From positions 1,798,001-1,862,000 of the forward strand of contig CP025839.1 in the NCBI GenBank assembly GCA_002953655.1: DNA of 64,000 bases, written 5' to 3'. The notes beneath the pieces are model-generated. The model did no database searches and was not told the origin of the DNA. It saw only the letters and a list, made by a program, of their open reading frames with translations. Position 1 is the first letter of the stretch. Every line of letters starts with the position of its first letter. This DNA is from Latilactobacillus sakei (GTDB taxonomy: Bacteria > Bacillota > Bacilli > Lactobacillales > Lactobacillaceae). A program made the position numbers and the translations under genes. Shown here in pieces: positions 1 to 8,412 of this stretch.

Positions 1-601
1 TTTCTGGATTTGTCATAAAGCTCTTACCGATCTTCATGATTGGCGCTGGTAATGTTGCTGAGAATAATAATGTTTGACGTTTTTCAGGTACTTGTTTGAT
101 GATACTTTCGATATCATCCACAAAACCCATGTCTAACATTTCATCAGCTTCATCTAAAACTAATGTTTTAACGTGATCTAATTTAACAGTCCGACGATTG
201 ATATGATCCAATAGACGACCTGGTGTCCCAACAAGAATTTGTGGGTGATCTTTTAATGAACGAATTTGACGGCGAATATCAGCACCACCATAAACAACTT
301 GAACCTTAGCTTTACGGTCGCGACCTAAACGATAAAGTTCTTCTTGTGTTTGGATGGCCAATTCACGTGTTGGTGAAATGATTAATGCTTGGATATCCGG
401 GTTATCTAAATCTAAGTTTTGTAAGATTGGTAAACCGAAAGCAGCTGTTTTACCAGTCCCTGTTTGAGCTTGGCCGATAACGTCCTTGCCAGCTAATGCC
501 AAAGGAATTGTTTCCCCTTGGATTGGTGTTGCTTCTTCAAAGCCTGCGCGGCTAATTGCTTTCATGATTGGTTCTGATAGTCCTAATTCTGAGAATTTCA
601 A
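1..601 (-). CDS. cshA: DEAD-box RNA helicase CshA, N-terminal part (cut by window edge)
   Basis: About the first 200 residues of an ATP-dependent RNA helicase of the cold-shock/RNA-degradosome type, which unwinds structured mRNA and rRNA. The reverse strand gives the Q-motif region (ATPIQ), Walker A (AQTGTGKT), DEAD box ([11 protein letters not shown]) and motif III (SAT) in order. The start is a TTG at 601, chosen because AAGGAGG lies 8-14 bases upstream and the protein begins [13 protein letters not shown], the usual CshA start. The rest of the gene lies left of the window. Its leader is long and carries a small overlapping ORF (separate entry). Family assignment is firm; the exact paralogue (CshA rather than CshB) is inferred from the N-terminus. 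Confidence 0.92.
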   Translation of the reverse strand, partial: MKFSELGLSEPIMKAISRAGFEEATPIQGETIPLALAGKDVIGQAQTGTGKTAAFGLPILQNLDLDNPDIQALIISPTRELAIQTQEELYRLGRDRKAKVQVVYGGADIRRQIRSLKDHPQILVGTPGRLLDHINRRTVKLDHVKTLVLDEADEMLDMGFVDDIESIIKQVPEKRQTLLFSATLPAPIMKIGKSFMTNPE

Positions 602-719
602 ATAGTGTTCCTCCTTGTTTTGTAAAAAACATGCCATTACAAAACAGGTCCACTTCATCAGTTACACCATTTTCAAAAATCTGTCTTGTAATATAATTGT
701 TTTCAAGAGCCCTTTTCAT
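552..719 (-). CDS. possible 55-aa leader ORF overlapping the cshA start
   Basis: Reading the cshA leader, AAGGAG is followed after eight bases by an ATG (719), opening a 55-codon frame (begins [13 protein letters not shown]) that runs through the cshA ribosome-binding site and stops 50 bases inside cshA in another frame. No family is recognised. It could be a regulatory upstream ORF whose translation melts or covers the cshA start, or simply chance. The only evidence is the good Shine-Dalgarno, the spacing and the overlap. Confidence 0.35.
   Translation of the reverse strand: MKRALENNYITRQIFENGVTDEVDLFCNGMFFTKQGGTLFEILRIRTIRTNHESN
609..640 (-). promoter_or_regulatory. hairpin just upstream of the cshA ribosome-binding site
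   Basis: On the cshA strand GTTTTGTA and TACAAAAC form an 8-bp stem around a 13-base loop, ending directly before the AAGGAGG of cshA. Cold-shock helicase mRNAs often have long structured leaders; here the structure could modulate start access. No U-run follows, so it is not a terminator. Confidence 0.45.
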
Positions 720-874
720 TAAAAAAGCTCCTTAATAGCTTATCACGCTCACCATTAATTAGCAAACGGAATTAACCCGATTATGGGCCTTATTCATTAT
801 TTTATGGCTTTAATTAGTCGCACGAACCCGACTCTACCGCCGTAAATGTATCAGCTAAAATTCTTTTTAACTTG

Positions 875-2251
875 TTAATCGTTCTCAACCGTCAAAGCGG
901 CCACCACTTTTTCTAAATGTAAACCATGACTGGCCTTTAAGACGACTAGGTCCGTGGGTTGGATGGTTGCTGCTAAAGCCGCAATTAATTCCGGCTGCTG
1001 TGTTTTTTCAAAGTAGTGTAGTTGGTCAGTGGGATAAACCGTTGCGAGTTTATCAAATAAAGGTTTGATTTCTGTCCCGAATAGATAAACTTCTTGAATT
1101 TCAGCAGGATTCAAGACCGTTGCCAAACTCTCATGGAGCTTCTTGCTAGCCGTTCCGAGTTCCAACATATCCCCTAAGACGGCGATTCGACGGCCATCAG
1201 TTTCAAAATGACTAAAGTTCCGCAACACTTCGATAGCCGCTGTTGGGTTTGAGTTATAAACATCGCTCAACATTCTTTGGCCCGCAGTACCGACCAACCA
1301 TTCTGTTCGATTACGCGTCACTTCAAAATTAGCTAATGCCTTACTCATCACTTCGGGTTTAATGTGATAATGTTGCCCAATTAAAATAGCGGCTAAAGCG
1401 TTATTGACGTTGTACGCACCCATCATTGGAATTTCAAAAGCGACATCTGGCCAAGCGTTCAACTTAAATTGCGTCTTCGTTTCACCAGCACGAACTTGAA
1501 TTGGATAGAGGGTATTAGTTGTCGCACTCCCAAAAGTTTCACATTCCAAATCACCAACACGCTCGTTTAAGAGTGGTTCATCACCATCATAAACTAGTAA
1601 GCCGTCTTCTTTTAAGAAGTCGGTGATTTCCATCTTGGCATCGGCAATCTTATCCCGTGTCTTGAAAAATTCAATATGGGCTTCGCCAATCATAGTAATG
1701 GCCGCCACATCTGGCATCGCAATTTCACTCAAAGCATGCAATTGGCCAGGGCGATCCATCCCCATTTCAATGACAAGAATTTCAGTATTGGCTTCCATTG
1801 ATAAGATTGTCTGTGGGACACCAATCTCGTTATTAAAGTTCGCTTGTGTTTTATGGATATTATACTGACTACCCAATACAGCGGCCGTCATATCTTTAGT
1901 GGTCGTTTTCCCATTACTCCCAGTAATCGCCACCACCTTCGGATTAATCTTTAGTAAGTACCGTTTAGCCAATTGTTGATACGCTGCTAGCGGATCTTTC
2001 ACAAGTAATACTGGAAAATCAGTTGGTTGATCATCACGTGCACTGGCCCATAATGTCGCTACCGCACCGTTTTCTCGTGCTTGATTGATAAAATCGTGAC
2101 CGTCTCGGTTACCAGCTAGTGGGACAAATAACGCCCCTGGCCGTAATTCACGCGCATCAAAAGCAACACTCGTCACTTCCACTGTCGCCCATTGTTCAGT
2201 CTCATTTTTCGCACCAGTCATCCGTGCAATTTCGCTCAATTGCATTTTCAT
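875..2251 (-). CDS. murF: UDP-N-acetylmuramoyl-tripeptide--D-alanyl-D-alanine ligase
   Basis: Cytoplasmic Mur ligase that adds D-Ala-D-Ala to UDP-MurNAc-tripeptide, the last soluble step of peptidoglycan precursor synthesis. 458 aa, the normal length. N-terminal UDP-binding domain (about 1-100), ATP loop ITGSNGKTTTKD at 109-120, central ligase domain with NNEIGVP and IEMGMDRPGQ, then the C-terminal domain with SDVYNSNPTA. It precedes cshA in the direction of transcription, the usual murF-cshA order in lactobacilli; the 273-base gap carries the cshA leader. The start at ATG 2251 fits the family; a second ATG two codons in is possible. Confidence 0.96.
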   Translation of the reverse strand: MKMQLSEIARMTGAKNETEQWATVEVTSVAFDARELRPGALFVPLAGNRDGHDFINQARENGAVATLWASARDDQPTDFPVLLVKDPLAAYQQLAKRYLLKINPKVVAITGSNGKTTTKDMTAAVLGSQYNIHKTQANFNNEIGVPQTILSMEANTEILVIEMGMDRPGQLHALSEIAMPDVAAITMIGEAHIEFFKTRDKIADAKMEITDFLKEDGLLVYDGDEPLLNERVGDLECETFGSATTNTLYPIQVRAGETKTQFKLNAWPDVAFEIPMMGAYNVNNALAAILIGQHYHIKPEVMSKALANFEVTRNRTEWLVGTAGQRMLSDVYNSNPTAAIEVLRNFSHFETDGRRIAVLGDMLELGTASKKLHESLATVLNPAEIQEVYLFGTEIKPLFDKLATVYPTDQLHYFEKTQQPELIAALAATIQPTDLVVLKASHGLHLEKVVAALTVEND

Positions 2252-2320
2252 ATCTTAAATAGCTCCTATTGGTTAACGATCAAAAGCTTACGCTTTCAAT
2301 CTTATTTTTATGATTGTTAT

Positions 2321-2389
2321 AAAAAGCCCACACGACTATTTGGCGTGGTTAACTACGCAACATTGTACCATAAAATCTAAAAAGACCAA
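2321..2389 (-). promoter_or_regulatory. murF promoter with a terminator-like hairpin downstream
   Basis: On the minus strand TTGGTC (2389-2384) and TACAAT (2367-2362) are 16 bases apart, a plausible sigma-A promoter for murF. About 15 bases further, CCACGC pairs with GTGTGG (2348-2326, one G-U) and is followed by five Ts. The hairpin may only terminate the upstream 416-aa gene, or it may attenuate murF. Confidence 0.45.
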
Positions 2390-2414
2390 CAGCACATTCT
2401 GACAAGCCACTCGG

Positions 2415-3665
2415 TTAATAAGGTCGTGAATAGGCATCACTTTTTTCTGCTGATTGCCGGTATTGTCGTTTATTAGGACTTTGCCAGCCCGCAAAGGCGC
2501 TTTGGCGTAATTGGTGATCCAATTGCCGTGGTGGTCGACTATCCAGTTGGGCATGTTGTAAATTATTGCGGTTGGCATAGTTGAATGATTCACCATTTAA
2601 CAACGCATTTTTTTCGGCAATATTTAATAAATACTGCGCTGGATCACTCTCAATTTGATGCGGCGTCCGGTAACGCAATACATCCCACTGCGTCACAAAA
2701 TGACCGGTACGATCAAGAATGAACTCGCTATGAAAATCAGGCGTCAAGCGCTTACGATTTAAGTTAGCATCTGAGTTAAATTTAACCCCACGCATATATT
2801 TATTATGCAAACGGGCTGGTTCTTTTTTCAACCAGTACGCCCGCTGCTTCTTTTGCCGTTGCGCGACGAATTTTTGAAGTGCTATTTCGTCAGAATCACC
2901 GGCAGCCTTAAAATGGGTTCGAATATACTGAATATTTTGTCGGTCTAGATACATTCTAAATTGATGCATGCGCTGATCCGTTAAATCCTGGCCTCTAAAA
3001 GCAAGTTGAATACTCTGCGCAAAGGTCTTTAAAAATGGCGCATCCGGTGGCATCTCTGAATAAATTTCAAAATCTTCTGCCGCTAATTGTAAAAAGTGAT
3101 GCGCATCTAATTGCGCCCCCAACTGCATCAAAACTAAATTAGCCCGCTGCCAATTAATCAAACGATTCGTTGTCCGACCACCATAGGCCTGGTATAACTG
3201 CTGATAAAGTGGTGAACCCACGCGATGCAACGCACGATTGGCAGCCGTCAGATTAAACAGCGGTTCTTGTTGTCTAATAATCGCAGCATAAGCCCGCAAG
3301 CTATTATCATCCCAATTTTCGGATTCTAGTTGGGCAAAATGAGCAACTAGTCCGCTTTTGGCAGGAAGATGGTATCGTAATTGCGTTGTCTCAAGCCAAA
3401 GCGCACTTAAGGCTGCACCATTACTAGGTTCAATCAAATTTTGCATTAACAATTGTGCCAATTTCGCTTGTGTTGCCCCTGGCAATTGCAATAAACGTTT
3501 TTCCTGCAACGCTAACAATAATTGTCCCCGTACTTGAGGCAACAATTGTTGCTGTACCATCTGCCGCATAACCGCCGTCGTTTGGCGATCTTGCAATTGG
3601 GTCACTAACACCGTTTGCAAATTCATTAATCGTCGTAATTTTTGATTAACCATCTTCTCCACCAC
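2415..3665 (-). CDS. uncharacterised 416-aa protein (possibly DUF3114-like)
   Basis: I do not recognise this with certainty. It is Gln/Leu/Arg-rich, has no signal peptide or membrane segment, and is mostly helical in appearance for residues 1-300 (repeated LLQLPGATQAKL-type heptads). The C-terminal 120 residues hold the most distinctive stretch, DFHSEFILDRTGHFVTQWDVL, followed by a basic tail rich in Q, R and S. The HSEF..D..G....QWD pattern reminds me of the DUF3114 family of streptococci and lactobacilli, a weak memory match. The likely start is the ATG at 3650 (MVNQKL) or 3665; neither has a clearly better ribosome-binding site. It stands alone between htpX (own terminator) and murF. Confidence 0.6.
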   Translation of the reverse strand: MVEKMVNQKLRRLMNLQTVLVTQLQDRQTTAVMRQMVQQQLLPQVRGQLLLALQEKRLLQLPGATQAKLAQLLMQNLIEPSNGAALSALWLETTQLRYHLPAKSGLVAHFAQLESENWDDNSLRAYAAIIRQQEPLFNLTAANRALHRVGSPLYQQLYQAYGGRTTNRLINWQRANLVLMQLGAQLDAHHFLQLAAEDFEIYSEMPPDAPFLKTFAQSIQLAFRGQDLTDQRMHQFRMYLDRQNIQYIRTHFKAAGDSDEIALQKFVAQRQKKQRAYWLKKEPARLHNKYMRGVKFNSDANLNRKRLTPDFHSEFILDRTGHFVTQWDVLRYRTPHQIESDPAQYLLNIAEKNALLNGESFNYANRNNLQHAQLDSRPPRQLDHQLRQSAFAGWQSPNKRQYRQSAEKSDAYSRPY

Positions 3666-3712
3666 CTTATCTTCATTATACCCGTTAATGAGTCAGACGC
3701 CGAAAGTTTCAC

Positions 3713-3759
3713 ACAAAAAAAGACTGATTAACAAATAATTGTCATCAGTCTTTTTTTGT
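3713..3759 (-). terminator. intrinsic terminator of lemA-htpX
   Basis: AGACTGAT and ATCAGTCT form the stem; seven Ts follow on the minus strand. It lies 15 bases after the htpX stop. A-runs on the other side make it potentially bidirectional. Confidence 0.85.
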
Positions 3760-3773
3760 GTTAGTTAATTATT

Positions 3774-4673
3774 TTACATATTTCGTAAACGTTCAACCCG
3801 TTGTTCGATTGGGGGGTGACTATCAAAGAGGTGCGCCCCAAAACTGCCGCGTCCTTTAAACGGATCTGAGATATACAATGCCGCGCTAGACGGATCAGCG
3901 GCTTGCATCGGTTCACTATTGGAAATCTTCAATAAGGCGTTGATTAGGCCTTCTGGATTCCGAGTTAATTCAACACCGGAAGCATCCGCCAAGTATTCAC
4001 GATTTCGCGACAAGGCCATCTGTGCAATACTAGCGGCTAATGGCCCCAGAATCATTAAAAGAATTGAAAAGACTAAGGCAATCACATTGCCTGCACCACC
4101 TTCACGGTCATCATCGCGATCACGACCGCCGCCCCACCACATCATATTACTACCGATATTGACGAGCAACGAGATGACCGCAGCTAACGCCAAAGCAATC
4201 GTCGATAAGCGAATATCGTAGTTCTTGATGTGTGAAACCTCGTGGGCAATCACACCTTCTAATTCTTCACGATTTAGCCGAGCCATAATGCCGGACGTTA
4301 CAGCCACCGCGGCATTTTTCGGATCATTGCCCGTCGCAAAAGCATTGGGACTATCATCGTCAACGATAAAAACCCGCGGCATTGGAATCTGACCGACCAT
4401 CGCCATATCTTCAACGATATGCCATAAATCGGGATACTGACTGGCATCCTTGATTTCGTGTGCGTGATTCATCTGCATAACCACGTTGGTTGAATTACTA
4501 ATCATCATCACCATATAAACGGCCGCTAAGACCGCTGCAATGATCACACCCGTCAAGGTATTTTGCATGAAGAGATAACCTAATGCCGCACCAATTGCGA
4601 GTACGAGCATCAAGAAACCAATCATCACGTAGACAGTCCGACGTTTATTCTGTGCAATTTGCTCATATAACAT
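3774..4673 (-). CDS. htpX: membrane zinc metalloprotease HtpX
   Basis: Membrane-bound M48 peptidase for turnover of misfolded membrane proteins. 299 aa. Two N-terminal membrane helices (about 15-38 and 40-58), zinc-binding HEVSH at 144-148, two further helices (about 155-172 and 192-216), and the third zinc ligand in [14 protein letters not shown] (near 226). The C-terminus ends in the typical [17 protein letters not shown]. Directly downstream of lemA (13-base gap), the conserved lemA-htpX pair of lactic acid bacteria, so one transcript is likely. A DRDDDRE acidic stretch near 185 is a common variable linker. Confidence 0.96.
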
Positions 4674-4686
4674 TTCAGATCACACT

Positions 4687-5253
4687 CTAATCGAAAGAAA
4701 CTTTTGGCACTTCTCTTTCAACTTCTGGCGTTGCTAAGTAAGCCGTCTTTTGGAAGTTGTGTGCCCCAGCGATGATGTTGCCTGGGAAAGTTTCAATTTT
4801 ATTGTTAAAACGAGTTGCGCTTGAGTTAAACAATTGACGTGCATAAGCAATCTTATTTTCAGTATTCGTTAATTCTTCCATCAACTTCATATATTCAGCA
4901 TTTGCTTTTAAATCTGGGTAACTTTCCGTTAATGACAAGATACTCTTCAATGATTCTGATAATTGATTAGAAACAGCCATCGTTGCTTGACGATCATCAC
5001 TTGGCATTTCTAACAATTGATTACGCATTTCTACAACCTTAGTAAATGTTTCTTGTTCATATTTAGCGTAACCTTTCACCGTTGATAATAAGTTAGGAAT
5101 TAAATCATTCCGACGTTTAAGTTGCACATCAATTTGGCTCCATGATTCATCTGCCCAGTTACGGCTTTTGACCATACCATTATATGTGCTGATGTAAAAC
5201 GCAACGGTCCCAACGATTAATACTAATATAATAATCACAACTAACCATAGCAT
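4687..5253 (-). CDS. lemA: LemA family membrane-anchored protein
   Basis: 188 aa with one N-terminal membrane helix (about 2-22) followed by a helical cytosolic or surface domain. Typical LemA motifs are visible: NRRNDLIPNL-like RRNDLIPNLLSTVKGYAKYE near 48-67, LTESYPDLKAN near 113, and AYARQLFNSSATRFNNKIETFPGNIIA near 138. The molecular role is unknown; the family is almost always next to htpX, as here. RBS AAAGAGGAT lies shortly before the ATG at 5253. Confidence 0.95.
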   Translation of the reverse strand: MLWLVVIIILVLIVGTVAFYISTYNGMVKSRNWADESWSQIDVQLKRRNDLIPNLLSTVKGYAKYEQETFTKVVEMRNQLLEMPSDDRQATMAVSNQLSESLKSILSLTESYPDLKANAEYMKLMEELTNTENKIAYARQLFNSSATRFNNKIETFPGNIIAGAHNFQKTAYLATPEVEREVPKVSFD

Positions 5254-5406
5254 AAACTAATCCTCTTTTCTTTTGATATTGTCTTCATAGTAGCAGACTC
5301 TTATTCACAAATAAAGCAGAATTATTATTCTTAACAAAATTCAAAAAATATCGCTAATTTAGTGGTAAACTAAAGAGATATCCCTATTAGCAAAGGAAGG
5401 TCACAC

Positions 5407-6147
5407 ATGTTTTCTGCTCACCCAACAATTGCGGATAGCGGGTTAACTGATCCGCGATTTATCAAACCTAACGCGGCTTTACCAGCCGATTATGTCGCAT
5501 TGTGTCAAGAAACTAACGGTGGCTTTTTAAGCCGCTTTAGCCTCCCCACTAGCGAACCGACTAGTGATGGCTTAGATCATGTTGAGTGCCACTATCTCGC
5601 TGGTATCGCAACCGGCTCACAAGCAGTCATTGAAGTGGCGCAATGGCCTGCTTATTTGATACCATTTAGTCAACACGGTACGCAATATTTTGCATTCGAT
5701 TATCAACAATCACCTGATAATCCCAGCATTCGCTACATTGATACTGAAGTTGACCAGTGGCTGACGGTGGCATCGTCTTTTTCTCAGTTTCTCGCACAAT
5801 TAGGTACCAAACCGATTGTTGTCCCTGAAAACGATGATTTGACGCTGACCCCGCTGCAACGTAATCACTACCTATTAATTGCACCTGCTGAACAATTAAT
5901 GGCGCTACTAGCGCTTTACGAGGCTGATAGCCCCAAAGACTGGTATTTAGACTGGCTGCTCTTTTTCGCCCAAACTGGTACCTTAGAACAGCAAAAATGC
6001 GCATTGGACGCTTACCATACACAGCGTTTATATTTTAAACGCCAATTGCCTCAAGCTAAGAGTCAACAGTTGGCGCAAATTTTTGCACAGCAACCTGCAC
6101 TACTAGCGACTTACCACGCTTATCAAAAGCAATGGTCGCCGCTTTAA
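5407..6147 (+). CDS. SMI1/KNR4 (SUKH) family protein
   Basis: 246 aa, cytosolic. The N-terminal half has the SUKH pattern: LTDPRFIKPNAALPADYVALCQETNGG, where P..Y....NGG is the family hallmark, then YLIPFSQHG and a following FDYQQ strand. The C-terminal half (about 140-246) is Gln- and Leu-rich with no recognised domain. SUKH proteins often act as immunity proteins against toxins, but no toxin gene is next to it; the following gene is an MFS exporter 26 bases away, probably co-transcribed. RBS AAGGAAGG before the ATG. Role here unknown. Confidence 0.75.
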   Translation: MFSAHPTIADSGLTDPRFIKPNAALPADYVALCQETNGGFLSRFSLPTSEPTSDGLDHVECHYLAGIATGSQAVIEVAQWPAYLIPFSQHGTQYFAFDYQQSPDNPSIRYIDTEVDQWLTVASSFSQFLAQLGTKPIVVPENDDLTLTPLQRNHYLLIAPAEQLMALLALYEADSPKDWYLDWLLFFAQTGTLEQQKCALDAYHTQRLYFKRQLPQAKSQQLAQIFAQQPALLATYHAYQKQWSPL

Positions 6148-6173
6148 CTCATTAGAATCGAGATGATTGTTTC

Positions 6174-7427
6174 ATGTTGACTCATATCCGTCAACGTTTA
6201 TTCAGACCCAGAGAACAATGGGAACAAAACCTTGTTGTTTTGTGGTTTGGGAATTTCATGGCCGGGGTTGCCTTTAGCCTTATCATGCCCTTTATGTCAC
6301 TTTATATAGATACGTTAGGCGATTTTTCCGCCGCACAACTGAGTATGTGGAGTGGGTTAACCTACTCGATCACCTTCTTAGTAACGGCCATTATCTCGCC
6401 TTGGTGGGGCAAAATTGCCGATCGCCGCGGTCGTAAATTAATGTTACTCCGTGCTTCACTGGGGATGGCGATTGTCCTTGGGGCTATGGGCTTAGTCCAA
6501 AACGTCTACGAACTAATTGCACTCCGTTTGTTACAAGGCGTCTTTTCTGGTTATATCAGTAACTCAAACGCCCTCATCGCCACTTCCGCTCCTCAAGAAA
6601 AGAGTGGTCAAGCTTTAGGAACTCTGACCACCGGGACCGTTTCTGGGACTTTGTTAGGACCCCTACTTGGTGGCGTTGTTGCTGAAATGACTGGTTACCG
6701 AACGACCTTCTTCATTACCGGAACGATTTTATTCGTCGTCTTCTTACTCTGTTTAGCTTTCGTTCATGAAAACTTCACACCAATCGAAAAAGGCGATCAA
6801 GTTCCTGCTAAACAACTGCTTCAAAATCTTAAATATCCCCATTTAATTATCGGGATGTTCGTCACAACGATGATTATTCAAGCTTCCAACAACTCGATTA
6901 GTCCATTGTTAAGTTTGTACGTTCGCCAATTAATGGACCATGGTAAAAACGTCGCGTTAGTCAGTGGGATTGTCGCCGCGATTCCGGGGATTGCGACCCT
7001 GATTGCCGCCCCGCGCTTTGGCGCTCTCGGGGATCGCATCGGGTCCGATAAAATCTTGATTGGTGGTTTGATCTTCGCGGTCTTCGTCTACATTCCCCAA
7101 GCGTTCGTTCAAAACGTTTGGCAATTAGGCGCTTTGCGCTTACTGGTCGGGATTGCCGATGCGGCTTTATTACCACAAGTTCAAACCATCCTTGCGAAAT
7201 ATTCACCACATAATTCCGCCGGCCGTATTTTCAGTTATAACCAATCCTTCCAAGCAATGGGCAACGTCGCTGGACCGTTAATTGGTTCAAGTGTTTCTGG
7301 TATGTTCGGCTATGGTGGGGTCTTCATTTCCACCACCGTCCTAGTCGTGATTAACCTCTTTTGGGTCAATCAAAATACGCGAGTCCTTCGTAAAAATCGA
7401 GCGAACGCGGCTAAAAAAACATCTTAA
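6174..7427 (+). CDS. MFS multidrug-type efflux transporter
   Basis: 417 aa with about 12 membrane helices. Motif A of drug:proton antiporters is clear (WGKIADRRGRKLML after helix 2), repeated in weaker form in the second half (RFGALGDRIGSD). A motif C-like GTVSGTLLGPLLGG lies in helix 5. This places it with the 12-TMS drug/H+ exporters such as PmrA/LmrP/TetA-like proteins; the substrate cannot be read from sequence. It follows the SUKH gene by 26 bases with a weak ribosome-binding site (CGAGATGA), which suggests translational coupling. A repeat copy and a terminator follow. Confidence 0.88.
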   Translation: MLTHIRQRLFRPREQWEQNLVVLWFGNFMAGVAFSLIMPFMSLYIDTLGDFSAAQLSMWSGLTYSITFLVTAIISPWWGKIADRRGRKLMLLRASLGMAIVLGAMGLVQNVYELIALRLLQGVFSGYISNSNALIATSAPQEKSGQALGTLTTGTVSGTLLGPLLGGVVAEMTGYRTTFFITGTILFVVFLLCLAFVHENFTPIEKGDQVPAKQLLQNLKYPHLIIGMFVTTMIIQASNNSISPLLSLYVRQLMDHGKNVALVSGIVAAIPGIATLIAAPRFGALGDRIGSDKILIGGLIFAVFVYIPQAFVQNVWQLGALRLLVGIADAALLPQVQTILAKYSPHNSAGRIFSYNQSFQAMGNVAGPLIGSSVSGMFGYGGVFISTTVLVVINLFWVNQNTRVLRKNRANAAKKTS

Positions 7428-7432
7428 CCAAA

Positions 7433-7551
7433 AGAGTGTGCCATCAGTCGGGGCTATTCTGAGGATTAACAGAGAGTGGCGAATGATTGCTGACAGCAAT
7501 CGTTTGACATTCGGCGTTAACCGCAAGAATATGACTGATAGAACACGTTTA
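7433..7551 (+). repeat. palindromic repeat, copy A (119 bp)
   Basis: Sense orientation (AGAGTGTG end first) relative to the upstream MFS gene, six bases after its stop. Outer arms ATCAGTC / GACTGAT; inner hairpin GATTGCT / AGCAATC. Lies between the stop codon and the terminator, so it is probably transcribed as 3' UTR. Confidence 0.88.
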
Positions 7552-7572
7552 GCCGCTAAAAATTTGACTAAC

Positions 7573-7619
7573 AAAAAGGGCGCTAAGACAAAATTACTTT
7601 TGTCTTAGCGCCCTTTTTT
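7573..7619. terminator. bidirectional terminator
   Basis: Long stem GGGCGCTAAGACAAAA / TTTTGTCTTAGCGCCC with TTAC loop, A-run on the left and T-run on the right. Serves the MFS gene (+) and possibly the 225-aa membrane gene (-). Loop CAAAATTACTTTTG recurs in other terminators here. Confidence 0.88.
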
Positions 7620-7625
7620 AACTTT

Positions 7626-7721
7626 AAAACGCGTTTACTCAACCTGACTCCGGTGCCTTGCTACGTTGCACAAACAATCGACTAGGCAATTGCTCGGAGT
7701 CAAATCGGTTGATTAATCGCT
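7626..7721 (-). repeat. diverged palindromic repeat, copy A2 (about 96 bp)
   Basis: Weaker family member read on the minus strand: ends resemble AGAGCG... and ...CGCGTTTT, outer arms TCAACC..TGACTCC pair with GGAGTCA..CGGTTGA. The centre is shortened. Its end touches the stop codon of the membrane gene at 7722. Confidence 0.6.
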
Positions 7722-8399
7722 CTATTTTTTGGTAAATGTTAATTTATTTAGCCATTCCCGATTATGTTTGATGCAGAAATAGCCGATAACTGCGATTAAA
7801 ATTGAGCCGACCACATCCGCCAATAAATCGCCCATCGTATCAACTAAAGCTGCTTGCCCGCGCAATAAATGACCGTGTGCCATAAAGCGTTGCATATTCA
7901 ACCCTAACAAACGATCCCCTGTGAATTCATAAAATTCCCAGAAAACCCCAATTGTACTCCCAAACGTTGCGGCAAATAAACTCATCAATAGTGGTGAAAT
8001 GGTTTGGCGCAAATGGCCTGAAATCAACGCTGAAAAAATTGTATAACCAAGGCCAGCCAATAATCCGGCACTCAAAATATGCAGGAATTTATCCCAATAA
8101 TAAATTTGACTGTAAAAATGTAGACCGGTCCCTAATAGAATTGAGCAGTAGATGAAAACTAAATAGACTGCATATAATATTTCAGGAAAGCGATATCGCA
8201 TGAAGCGCTCTAAAATAATTGGCAAAGTGGCAATAACTAAGCCCCCAACAACTTGAACCATCGTAAAAGCCAATCCTGCATTTTGATCAGGATGATTCAA
8301 CATTTCTTCTAAAGCAATCCCGATATATAATAGATGACTTGCAATCGTGAAGACGTAGACCCAATCGACCCAACGCCAATTTTGTGTTCGTTTTGCCAT
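7722..8399 (-). CDS. YjdF/DUF2238-like integral membrane protein
   Basis: 225 aa with about six membrane helices. Charged residues sit inside the helices in a YjdF-like pattern: YYWDKFLHILSAGLLAGLGY, then GVFWEFYEFTGDRLLGL, then VDTMGDLLADVVGS. The W-DK--H, WE-YE and DT--DL--D signatures match the DUF2238 family of unknown function. It follows the TMEM175-like gene by 13 bases on the same strand, so the two are probably one operon. The TAG stop coincides with the end of repeat copy A2. Confidence 0.7.
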   Translation of the reverse strand: MAKRTQNWRWVDWVYVFTIASHLLYIGIALEEMLNHPDQNAGLAFTMVQVVGGLVIATLPIILERFMRYRFPEILYAVYLVFIYCSILLGTGLHFYSQIYYWDKFLHILSAGLLAGLGYTIFSALISGHLRQTISPLLMSLFAATFGSTIGVFWEFYEFTGDRLLGLNMQRFMAHGHLLRGQAALVDTMGDLLADVVGSILIAVIGYFCIKHNREWLNKLTFTKK

Positions 8400-8412
8400 T
8401 CTTTAGCACTCC

